Shown: piece by piece, positions 9,124-14,948 of the stretch
Position numbering within the stretch: the stretch's first letter is position 1
How the letters are laid out: each line of letters starts with the position of its first letter
From: Bacillota bacterium
Lineage (GTDB): Bacteria; Bacillota; Clostridia; Peptostreptococcales; Anaerovoracaceae
Length of the DNA: 14,948 bases
NCBI GenBank assembly: GCA_017534025.1
Contig: JAFWDF010000117.1
Span: forward strand, 1 to 14,948
Reading direction: 5' to 3'
Notes under the pieces: model-generated
The model's input: the letters and a program-made list of their open reading frames with translations, nothing else
What the model was told of the DNA's origin: nothing
Databases searched by the model: none
Program-made: the position numbers and the translations under genes

Positions 9124-9152
9124 ATTATATCCGTTCAGGTATTTACAATCAA
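9124..9152 (-). promoter_or_regulatory. Sigma-A promoter of the SLH phosphodiesterase gene
   Basis: On the minus strand TTGATT (9152-9147), a 17-base spacer and a perfect TATAAT (9129-9124). Transcription would start near 9117, giving a leader of about 100 bases before the ATG at 9017. This is the strongest-looking promoter in the window apart from that of the metal operon. The 318-bp gene-free stretch 9018-9335 holds this promoter, the AT-rich leader and the terminator at 9217-9250; nothing else was recognised in it. Confidence 0.8.
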
Positions 9153-9216
9153 CGAGCGGAAAGCCGGCTCAGAAAAAAATAAGAAAACTGTAACCTTTTT
9201 GAAACCGAATTGCAAT

Positions 9217-9250
9217 AAAAAAGAGCATGGGCCGGTCAGCACCACGCTCT
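9217..9250 (-). terminator. Intrinsic terminator after the metal operon and frameshifted gene
   Basis: On the minus strand AGAGCGTGG pairs with CCATGCTCT (nine pairs, one G-U) around an 11-base loop and is followed by six T residues. It lies 85 bases after the stop codon at 9336. Confidence 0.88.
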
Positions 9251-9335
9251 CATTGGAGTCAATACTCTGCTTTTCATTATTCAGATTCGTAAATTCGCAT
9301 TATCCCGCGCGGATCACGCCTCCGGATCCGGTATC

Positions 9336-10012
9336 CTAAAACTCAAAAGTCAGAGGACGGAACGTCTTCGCTTTCGCCGTCTGTCTCGGATAGATGGAAA
9401 CCCGTTTTCCGGTCAGCCGGATCTCGCCCAGTGTGCTCAGGTCCCGCATAGGATCGAGGTCCTTCTGGAGAAGCAGATTATCTTCTTTATCATAAACGCA
9501 GAGCAGCGGGAAATATTCTCCGCTGTCCAGGAACCGCAGAGAAAGGACCGCAGTACGCCCCTGGGCCTCCTTCTTTTTGTAAAGCATCTGCATTCCTCGC
9601 CCTGCTCTACCGCCGTGCGAATGCTCCCACGGATGATTTCCTCCCGGCCGTCATCTCCGAAGAAGCGAACCATCGTTTCTTCCAGTTTTCCGAGAATGAA
9701 CGGGATCTGATCCGGTTCTTCCAGAATATCAAACTGCTCCCGGCTCACCCCGATATTATAAAAACGGAAGAAGTTATTTCCGCCCGGTGCGGTACGGGAT
9801 GAAAGAATAATCTCGCCTTCCTCCACCCGGGTGGTGAAATTCAGATACAGATGGTCAAAGACTCCAAGGGAGAACTGATTTTCCCTGAGCTTCAGAACGA
9901 TTCTGCGTACCGTGGTGAACAGCTGCTTGGACGCAAGTCCGACCGGCAGAGGTGCTCTGTCAACATTTGGCTTCAAACTTTTAAATATGCGGATATCACT
10001 GATCTTTTTCAT
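9336..10012 (-). pseudogene. Unrecognised protein gene split by a -1 frame change
   Basis: Two overlapping frames read as one protein of about 224 residues. The N-terminal part (from 10012, MKKISDIRIFKSL) stays plausible to a Gly-Glu-Glu near 9600. Beyond that the same frame turns into an Arg/Cys-rich run typical of a wrong frame, ending at 9437. The frame open from 9593 (MQMLYKKKEAQG) continues the protein with normal composition to 9336 and ends LTFEF. The join needs one extra base; for example GAGGAATG would become GAGGAAATG. No signal peptide or membrane segment is seen and the family is not recognised. The start at 10012 is preferred over the ATG at 10027: GGAGGG, overlapping that first ATG, sits seven bases before 10012. 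The gene starts 63 bases after the ATPase stop and may be co-transcribed with it. A real mutation and an assembly error both remain possible. Confidence 0.7.
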
Positions 10013-10049
10013 CCGGTAACCCTCCATTATTAGTCATTGCTTTCCTATA

Positions 10050-10079
10050 ATGGTACCATAAAACAGGATCGGAGGTCAA
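10050..10079 (-). promoter_or_regulatory. Possible weak promoter of the frameshifted gene
   Basis: On the minus strand TTGACC (10079-10074) and TACCAT (10055-10050) are 18 bases apart. The -35 box overlaps the stop codon of the ATPase gene. The -10 is part of the palindrome ATGGTACCAT (10050-10059), which could also be a protein site. Read-through from the metal operon is an equally good explanation for expression. Confidence 0.3.
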
Positions 10080-11983
10080 TGTGCCTTGCCGCTTCCGCGC
10101 AAAGTCCGCATGGAATTGAGAATGGCGATGACTGCCACACCGACATCCGCAAAGACAGCTTCCCACATATTGGCGAGCCCGATTGCGCCGAGCACAAGAA
10201 CCAGAAATTTGACACCCAGTGCGAACACGATATTCTCTTTTACGATCCGCATTGTCTTGCGGGCAATCCGGATAATGGTACTCATACGGCCGAGCTCATC
10301 ATCCATGATCACAACATCCGCTGCCTCGATTGCCGCATCGGATCCCATACTGCCCATGGCAACACCGATATCCGCCCGCATCAGCACCGGCGCGTCATTA
10401 ATACCGTCGCCGACAAACGCGACCTTATCCTTACCGCCGGAACGGGCCAGGTAATCTTCCAGAATCTGCACTTTCTGATCCGGAAGCAGACCGGCGTGTA
10501 CTTCCTGTACGCCCAGTTCTTCCGCAATGCCCCGTGCCGCTTCTTCGCGGTCACCGGTGAGCATGACGATATTCTGCACCCCCATGCGCCGGATATCCTG
10601 CAGTGCTTCGGCCGCATTCGGTTTCGGGCGGTCGGAAATCACAATCCATCCCAGCAGGATGCCGCCGCGCGCGACGTGAATCACTGTGCCCGGATCGCTG
10701 ACCTTTTCGGCACGGATTCCCTGCTGTTCCATCAGACGCGCGTTCCCCACAAACACTTCTTCTCCGTCAATCCGGGCGTGGATGCCGTGTCCCGCCGCTT
10801 CTTCCGATACAGCAGTCCGGCTCATATCCAGCGGTTTCCCGTATTTTTCCACAATGGACCGGGCAATCGGATGATCGGAATACCCTTCCGCCAGCGCTGC
10901 GGTTTCCAGTAATTCTTCTTCGGTTCCATGTACCGCATGTATGCCGGTCACGGAAAACTGTCCGGTAGTCAGTGTGCCCGTTTTATCAAAAAGAACTGTC
11001 CTGACATCCGCCATGGCCTCCAGGTAGTTGCTGCCCTTCACCAGAACACCGGCACCGGACGCAGCACCGATCCCGCCGAAAAAGCCGAGCGGAACCGAGA
11101 TCACCAGCGCACACGGACAGGAAACGATCAGGAAGATACAGGCCCGGTGAATCCAGCCGCTCCATCCTCCTCCGGTTACCAGCGGAGGAATCAGCGCCAG
11201 AATCACGGCCCCGATGGTCACGGCCGGCGTATAATATTTCGCAAACCGGGTGATGAAATTCTCCATCCTTGCTTTCCGGAAGCTGGCATCTTCAACGAGC
11301 TCCAGAATTCTGGCCACGGTGGAATCTTCATATTCGCAGGTCGTTCTTACCCGCAGCGTTCCGCTGCCGTTCACACATCCGCTGTAGATTTCCATTCCCG
11401 GCGATACGCTGCGCGGCATGGATTCCCCGGTCAGCGCCGCCGTATCGATCACCGACTCACCGTCAGTGATAACGCCATCCAGCGGCACCCGTTCCCCGGG
11501 TTTTATTACGATAATGCTTCCCACGCTGACGCCTTCCGGATCTACCTGCGTCAGATTGGAACCCACTTCCAGGTTCGCATACTCCGGCACAATATCCATC
11601 ATATCGGAAATCGACTGTCTGGATTTTGCCACCGCGTGATCCTGAAAGAACTCTCCGACCTGATAAAACAGCATGACGGCAACCGCTTCCGAATAGGAAC
11701 GGACACCAAAAGCGCCAAAGGTCGCCAGCATCATCAGAAAATTCTCATCGAACACTCTGCCGCGGCGAATATTCTGTGCCGCAGTCAGAATAACATCATA
11801 TCCCACAATCAGGTAAGGAATGAGAAACAGCACGATGGTCAGGACTTCGTATACGATCCCCTTTTCCGCTCCGCCCGCAAGCGGTCCGAATTCAGTCAGA
11901 AGAAGCACTGCGGCGTAAAGAACCGCTGCCAGCAGAATCCGCTTCAGCTCTTTTTTCTCTTTTTCAGAAAACTTCTGTGCCAT
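10076..11983 (-). CDS. cadA: P1B-type heavy-metal ATPase (Zn/Cd/Pb efflux), CadA/ZntA-like
   Basis: A 635-residue membrane pump that exports divalent soft metals using ATP. Motifs seen: actuator loop TGES (185-188), intramembrane CPC (C289-P290-C291 in SCPCALVISVP), phosphorylation site DKTGT (333-337, Asp333), the P1B-specific His-Pro (371-372 in SDHPIA) and hinge GDGINDAP (525-532). The last two helices carry Lys592 and Asp613, the residue pair typical of the Zn/Cd/Pb subgroup (P1B-2). Paired N-terminal helices (about 15-68), the M3-M4 pair and a C-terminal pair fit the P1B topology. Unlike ZntA or classic CadA it has no N-terminal HMA domain; one is encoded separately 31 bp upstream. GAGG lies seven bases before the ATG. 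Zn, Cd or Pb preference cannot be settled from sequence. Confidence 0.94.
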   Translation of the reverse strand: MAQKFSEKEKKELKRILLAAVLYAAVLLLTEFGPLAGGAEKGIVYEVLTIVLFLIPYLIVGYDVILTAAQNIRRGRVFDENFLMMLATFGAFGVRSYSEAVAVMLFYQVGEFFQDHAVAKSRQSISDMMDIVPEYANLEVGSNLTQVDPEGVSVGSIIVIKPGERVPLDGVITDGESVIDTAALTGESMPRSVSPGMEIYSGCVNGSGTLRVRTTCEYEDSTVARILELVEDASFRKARMENFITRFAKYYTPAVTIGAVILALIPPLVTGGGWSGWIHRACIFLIVSCPCALVISVPLGFFGGIGAASGAGVLVKGSNYLEAMADVRTVLFDKTGTLTTGQFSVTGIHAVHGTEEELLETAALAEGYSDHPIARSIVEKYGKPLDMSRTAVSEEAAGHGIHARIDGEEVFVGNARLMEQQGIRAEKVSDPGTVIHVARGGILLGWIVISDRPKPNAAEALQDIRRMGVQNIVMLTGDREEAARGIAEELGVQEVHAGLLPDQKVQILEDYLARSGGKDKVAFVGDGINDAPVLMRADIGVAMGSMGSDAAIEAADVVIMDDELGRMSTIIRIARKTMRIVKENIVFALGVKFLVLVLGAIGLANMWEAVFADVGVAVIAILNSMRTLRGSGKAH

Positions 11984-12014
11984 CTTTTTCCCTCACTGTA
12001 CTGCTGTAATGTCT

Positions 12015-12233
12015 TCAGCGCAGGATTTTCGCGCCCTCATCTACTTTGGATACACATTCCTGAGCCAGATCCAGGATCTCTTCAAAACGCGCTTCATCCG
12101 CGTCAATTGTCATTTTCTGATGCATGAAACTGATGCTCACTTCATTTACGCCATCCAGTTTTGCGATGTTTCTTTCCATCTCAGCTGCGCAGTTGGCACA
12201 ATCGACATCCTGCATCTTAAACTTCTTTCTCAT
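12015..12233 (-). CDS. Free-standing HMA metal-binding protein
   Basis: A 72-residue heavy-metal-associated (ferredoxin-like) domain with the metal site DCANC (D11, C12, C15) after the first strand. An Asp directly before the CxxC is common in Zn/Cd/Pb-type domains; copper-type ones usually carry MTCxxC. Some plain copper-chaperone-like annotations may therefore mislead. It lies between the repressor and the ATPase, so it probably delivers metal to the pump or buffers it in the cytoplasm, replacing the HMA domain the pump lacks. The ATG at 12233 is preferred because GGGGG lies about six bases upstream. A GTG at 12257 would add eight residues but has no ribosome site. A GCCGGC/GCCGGC hairpin (about 12250-12270) sits just before the gene. 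Confidence 0.88.
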   Translation of the reverse strand: MRKKFKMQDVDCANCAAEMERNIAKLDGVNEVSISFMHQKMTIDADEARFEEILDLAQECVSKVDEGAKILR

Positions 12234-12311
12234 AATAGTCCCCCGTTCCGCCGGCACTTCCCGGCCGGCTCACATTAACAGCTAACTTGCAATACCCGGT
12301 AATAAAACGAA

Positions 12312-12755
12312 TCAGCGATGGAGTTCCGCCAGATGCTCCCGGCCCATTTCTATGATTCCGCTGACATGATCATCCGACAGCGAATAATAGACCTCACGGC
12401 CTTCCCGCCGGCTCTTCACCAACCGTGCCTGTTTCAGGATCTTCAGCTGGTAGGAAACCGCCGGCTGCTTCATGCCCAGCGCCTCCGCCAGATCGCATAC
12501 GCAGAGCGGCGAGCGAAGCAAGGTAAACAGGATCCGGATGCGGGTCGAATCGCCGAAGATCTTGTAGAACTCCGCAAGATCGTATAATTCTTCGTCATCC
12601 GGCATCTGGGAACTGACTTTCTCCACCAGTTCTCTGTGCACACAGTTTTCATCGCAAAGATCCAGTTCATCCGGCATATCCGGTTTCCCGGGCATTTCCG
12701 GAACATGCTGCATTTTCAGATCTTCGATCACTGCATGCAGATTGTTGTCTGCCAT
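12312..12755 (-). CDS. cadC: CadC-like ArsR/SmtB-family metal-sensing repressor
   Basis: A 147-residue winged-helix repressor that leaves DNA when it binds metal. The core runs from about 62 to 147, with recognition helix around KQPAVSYQLKILKQA (96-110) and wing SRREGREVYYSL (115-126). Two metal sites of the family are visible. The alpha3N site has Cys34 and Cys38 in the N-terminal arm (LCDENC) plus Cys85 and Cys87 (LCVCDLA), as in CadC. The alpha5 site has Asp128, His130, His141 and Glu144, the spacing of SmtB and CadC. It heads the operon with the HMA protein and ATPase, 78 bp before the next start. The ATG at 12755 is preferred (GGGG seven bases upstream); the ATG at 12773 lacks a ribosome site. 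Confidence 0.92.
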   Translation of the reverse strand: MADNNLHAVIEDLKMQHVPEMPGKPDMPDELDLCDENCVHRELVEKVSSQMPDDEELYDLAEFYKIFGDSTRIRILFTLLRSPLCVCDLAEALGMKQPAVSYQLKILKQARLVKSRREGREVYYSLSDDHVSGIIEMGREHLAELHR

Positions 12756-12768
12756 AAAACTACCCCAT

Positions 12769-12794
12769 AACATATGTGTGATTGCTTATATGTT
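12769..12794 (-). promoter_or_regulatory. Candidate operator for the CadC-like repressor
   Basis: A perfect inverted repeat AACATAT - 12 bases - ATATGTT lies directly downstream of the -10 box, covering about +2 to +28 of the transcript. AT-rich dyads in this position are typical targets of ArsR/SmtB repressors. The arms are perfect, but the assignment rests on position and symmetry, not on a matched family consensus. Confidence 0.55.
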
Positions 12795-12802
12795 TATATT
12801 TA

Positions 12803-12831
12803 TATAATATTCGTTTTTCCGGTATTGTCAA
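12803..12831 (-). promoter_or_regulatory. Sigma-A promoter of the metal-resistance operon
   Basis: On the minus strand a perfect TTGACA (12831-12826) is followed 16 bases later by TATTAT (12809-12804), or 17 bases later by ATTATA (12808-12803), in a very AT-rich stretch. It drives the repressor, HMA protein and ATPase genes and is presumably silenced by repressor bound just downstream. Confidence 0.78.
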
Positions 12832-12914
12832 TAGAATAAATGAAAGAAGTTAAATATTTCTAACTCTGGATATCCCTGATCGCAAACCGCTCCGGCAAAC
12901 GGGCTGTACGGATT

Positions 12915-13649
12915 TCACTTCCCTACAAATATTTCAATAGCCGCATGCACAAACTCCGCCGTTCCTTCCCCGCCGCAGCGATCGATATTGTCCCGGAATT
13001 CTCCGGCGTTTGCGTACATTTTTCCAAGTCCGCCCAGTATTTCTTCCGTGCAGTTGTAATAATGCTCTGTGATGAATACCTGCAGTTTCCGAACCAGTTC
13101 CTGCGCCTCCGGCGAGGCCGGACTGCCGTTGCGAACCGTTCCGAACTCTGAAAAAATGTCCATCATCTGCCCGGACAGCGCCCGGTTTTCGACTTCGGTC
13201 CTTCCATCGGCTTTTTCCTCATATTCCCGATAGGCCGGCGTTTCGCCCCAGTATGCTTTGGCACGTGCCGCATATTCCTCCATTTTTTCAGTATTAAACG
13301 CGTCAAATTTCAATGATTCCACCTCCCCGCTCCGAATCTCCCTCGCAAGGGCGATCAGTTTTTCAATGTGTTCCTTCTTCAATGTCAGCAGCTCAATCTG
13401 CTGTGTCAGCGCCGCTTCCCGGTCAAAGGCCGGACTGCTGATTATACTTTTAATGTCTTTCAGCGGAAATTCCAGTTCCCGGAACAGCATAATCTGCTGC
13501 AGCGTTTCCAGCGCTTTCCCGTCATACAGACGGTAGCCCGCGTCTGTATACTGTGCCGGCCGCAGCAGACCGATCCGGTCATAATACTGGAGTGCCCGTA
13601 CACTGACGCCGGTCAGCCGGCTTACTTCGCGCACCGTCATCATGATCAT
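12915..13649 (-). CDS. MerR-family regulator with TipAS drug-binding domain (TipAL/Mta-like)
   Basis: A 244-residue transcription activator. Residues 4-72 are a MerR winged-helix domain (TVREVSRLTGVSVRALQYYD, then GYRLYD). Residues about 75-110 form the long dimerising coiled coil. Residues about 125-241 resemble the TipAS ligand domain, with YWGETPAYREYEEK and the closing FRDNIDRCGGEGTAEFVHAAI. TipAL and Mta members bind hydrophobic drugs and switch on their own gene or efflux genes. The frame stays open to 13904, but the extra 85 residues cover the promoter and are Arg/Gly-rich, so they are rejected. ATG 13649 is favoured: AAGG five bases and GGAGGG about eleven bases upstream. In-frame ATGs at 13643 and 13640 are possible. 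No efflux gene is adjacent, so its targets beyond itself are unknown. Confidence 0.9.
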   Translation of the reverse strand: MIMMTVREVSRLTGVSVRALQYYDRIGLLRPAQYTDAGYRLYDGKALETLQQIMLFRELEFPLKDIKSIISSPAFDREAALTQQIELLTLKKEHIEKLIALAREIRSGEVESLKFDAFNTEKMEEYAARAKAYWGETPAYREYEEKADGRTEVENRALSGQMMDIFSEFGTVRNGSPASPEAQELVRKLQVFITEHYYNCTEEILGGLGKMYANAGEFRDNIDRCGGEGTAEFVHAAIEIFVGK

Positions 13650-13677
13650 TATCACCTTCCCTCCCGGATAATTCCAC

Positions 13678-13706
13678 TTTAAACTATGACGCAGCGTAAT
13701 AGTCAA
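13678..13706 (-). promoter_or_regulatory. MerR-type promoter and operator of the TipAL-like gene
   Basis: On the minus strand TTGACT (13706-13701) is followed 17 bases later by TTTAAA or, with the 19-base spacer typical of MerR promoters, by TAAAGT. Between them lies a 21-base dyad (13683-13703) with arms ACTAT/ATAGT and ACGC/GCGT around a central T; nine of ten positions match. This is the usual place and shape of a MerR-family operator and points to autoactivation. Confidence 0.8.
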
Positions 13707-13743
13707 CCCCTTTTTTATGGATTTCCTTATCCCCGTATGCGCC

Positions 13744-13806
13744 AAAAAGCAGAAAAGGCCGTGAACACCCCCGGGTCTGACCCGTCCGTTTTCACAGCCT
13801 TCTGCT
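13744..13806 (-). terminator. Intrinsic terminator after sstT
   Basis: On the minus strand AAGGCTGTGAA pairs with TTCACGGCCTT (eleven pairs, one G-U), extended outward by AGCAGA/TCTGCT and inward by CGGGT/ACCCG. The tail is T-rich (TTTTCTGCTTTTT). It separates sstT from the MerR-type gene. Confidence 0.85.
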
Positions 13807-13840
13807 ATTACCGTTCCTGTATTAATACTTTTCAATATGA

Positions 13841-14948
13841 TCAGACATCTGTCTCTGCGTCGCCGCCCAGGAATTTCGGAAGACTCTTCCCTTCCTTCTT
13901 CCACTGCACGTACTCAGCCGTAGCAGTGAAAAGGACGTCGCCGGAGGAATTGATCGCAGTCTCCATGCTGTCCTGAATCACGCCGATAATGAATCCGACA
14001 CCGACCACCTGCATGGAAATGGCATCGGATATGCCGAACAGCGAACACGCCATCGGAATCAGCAGCAGGGAACCGCCCGCCACGCCGGAACTGCCGCAGG
14101 CGCCGAGCGCCGACAGGAAGGAAAGGAACATGGCAGTCGGGAGTGAAACCTCCAGACCCAGAGTATGCGCAGTGGCCAGAGTCATGACGGTAATGGTCAC
14201 CGCCGCGCCGTCCATATTAATGGTTGCGCCCAGCGGGATCGAAATGGAATACATATCCCGGTCCAGATGCAGCTTTTCACAAAGCTCCATATTAACCGGA
14301 ATATTGGCAGCGGAGCTTCTGGTAAAGAACGCCGTAAAGCCGCTCTCTTTGAGGCAGCGCAGCACGAGCGGATACGGATTTCTCCGCAGCGTGATCCCCA
14401 CGATCAGCGGATTGACAACCAGAGCTACTACAAGCATTGTGCAGACGAGCAGCAGCATCAGCCGTCCGTACGTAACAAAGATATCGAATCCGCTGGTAAC
14501 CACGGCTGCGTAAACCAGACCGCAGATGCCGAATGGTGCCAGATTGATGATCCACCGTACAATCTGTGTAATGCCGTTGGAAAAATCCATCAGGACCGTC
14601 TGGGTTTCCTGCGACGCAAACCCTTTCAGCGCCATTCCCACGACCACGGCCCAGAAAAGGATCCCCAGGTAATTGGCTTCCGAGACAGCCAGCACCGGAT
14701 TGGCTATGATCTTGGTCAGCAGGCTGGTAATGACATCCGCCAGACCGCCCGGCGCCGACGCGGCTTCTTCCGCGATCAGATCCGCAGACAGCGTGATGCG
14801 CTGCGGAAAAATGAAACTGGCGGGCACGGCTACGAAGGATGCCAGATACGTGGAAAACAGATACAGAAAAATAACCAGCCCGAACCGGCGGTCCAGTTTG
14901 GCGCTGCGCTGGCAGAGCGAGCTGCAGACCAGTACGGCCACCAGCACC
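13841..14948 (-). CDS. sstT: Serine/threonine:Na+ symporter SstT, 5' end outside the window
   Basis: A dicarboxylate/amino-acid:cation symporter (DAACS family) that imports serine and threonine with sodium. The visible 368 residues lack roughly the first 40 of a normal protein of about 410; the frame is open to the window edge, so the Met at 14947 is probably internal. Several membrane helices are seen before the transport core, which holds FFTRSSAANIPVN (207-219, the SstT form of the serine-rich hairpin), PLGATINMDGAA (238-249, NMDG motif), GACGSSGVAGGS (282-293, second hairpin) and DSMETAINSSGD (326-337). These forms fit SstT better than glutamate or C4-dicarboxylate carriers. It stands alone, closed by its own terminator. 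Confidence 0.93.
   Translation of the reverse strand, partial: VLVAVLVCSSLCQRSAKLDRRFGLVIFLYLFSTYLASFVAVPASFIFPQRITLSADLIAEEAASAPGGLADVITSLLTKIIANPVLAVSEANYLGILFWAVVVGMALKGFASQETQTVLMDFSNGITQIVRWIINLAPFGICGLVYAAVVTSGFDIFVTYGRLMLLLVCTMLVVALVVNPLIVGITLRRNPYPLVLRCLKESGFTAFFTRSSAANIPVNMELCEKLHLDRDMYSISIPLGATINMDGAAVTITVMTLATAHTLGLEVSLPTAMFLSFLSALGACGSSGVAGGSLLLIPMACSLFGISDAISMQVVGVGFIIGVIQDSMETAINSSGDVLFTATAEYVQWKKEGKSLPKFLGGDAETDV

Noticed and set aside
9560..9660. Programmed ribosomal frameshift in the unknown gene
   Set aside because: No X XXY YYZ slippery heptamer at the junction and no clear stimulatory structure; a simple one-base loss explains the data.
12841..12914. Terminator after the MerR-type gene
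   Set aside because: Short self-complementary stretches exist (for example GGATATCC), but there is no stable stem followed by a T-run.
13650..13904. 85-residue N-terminal extension of the MerR-type regulator
   Set aside because: It covers the MerR promoter and dyad and the sstT terminator and overlaps the sstT end. It does not resemble any MerR protein, and a good ribosome site precedes 13649.

Overview
The window looks like chromosome of an anaerobic Clostridia-type Bacillota, somewhat GC-rich for that group. The evidence is a single-chain clostridial-style PurL, a CadC-like ArsR repressor, an S-layer-homology (SLH) surface protein, strong GGAGG-type ribosome sites and sigma-A promoters, and U-tailed hairpin terminators. 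Genus cannot be fixed from the sequence; a Lachnospiraceae-like gut or rumen organism is a guess. Every supported gene lies on the minus strand, so transcription runs from high to low coordinates.

Layout, in order of transcription. (1) 14948-13841: sstT, a Na+-coupled serine/threonine importer, cut by the window edge and closed by a terminator at 13744-13806. (2) 13649-12915: a MerR/TipAL-type drug-sensing regulator whose own promoter (13678-13706) carries a near-perfect dyad between its -35 and -10, the classic sign of autoregulation. (3) 12755-10076: a metal-resistance operon made of a CadC-like repressor, a free-standing 72-residue HMA metal-binding protein and a Zn/Cd/Pb P1B-type ATPase that has no metal-binding domain of its own. 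An unrecognised gene follows (10012-9336), broken by a single-base frameshift, and a terminator closes the unit at 9217-9250. (4) 9017-5958: a 1019-residue secreted, SLH-anchored glycerophosphodiester phosphodiesterase with its own consensus promoter (9124-9152) and terminator (5909-5948). (5) 5708-1: the purine operon purL-purE-purM-purN, driven by a promoter at 5793-5821 and running off the window inside purN.

The purine genes make consecutive or near-consecutive enzymes of IMP synthesis: PurN (GAR to FGAR), PurL (FGAR to FGAM), PurM (FGAM to AIR) and PurE (N5-CAIR to CAIR). The metal operon can be read as sensor, metal-binding helper and pump. The SLH protein probably hydrolyses glycerophosphodiesters, possibly from teichoic acids or phospholipid debris, at the cell wall. 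No mobile element, CRISPR array, tRNA or rRNA was seen.

Most of the window is ordinary housekeeping and stress content. The points worth a second look are the frameshifted unknown gene, the two-barrel architecture of the SLH phosphodiesterase, the split HMA/ATPase arrangement with a repressor that has two metal sites, and the clean MerR operator.
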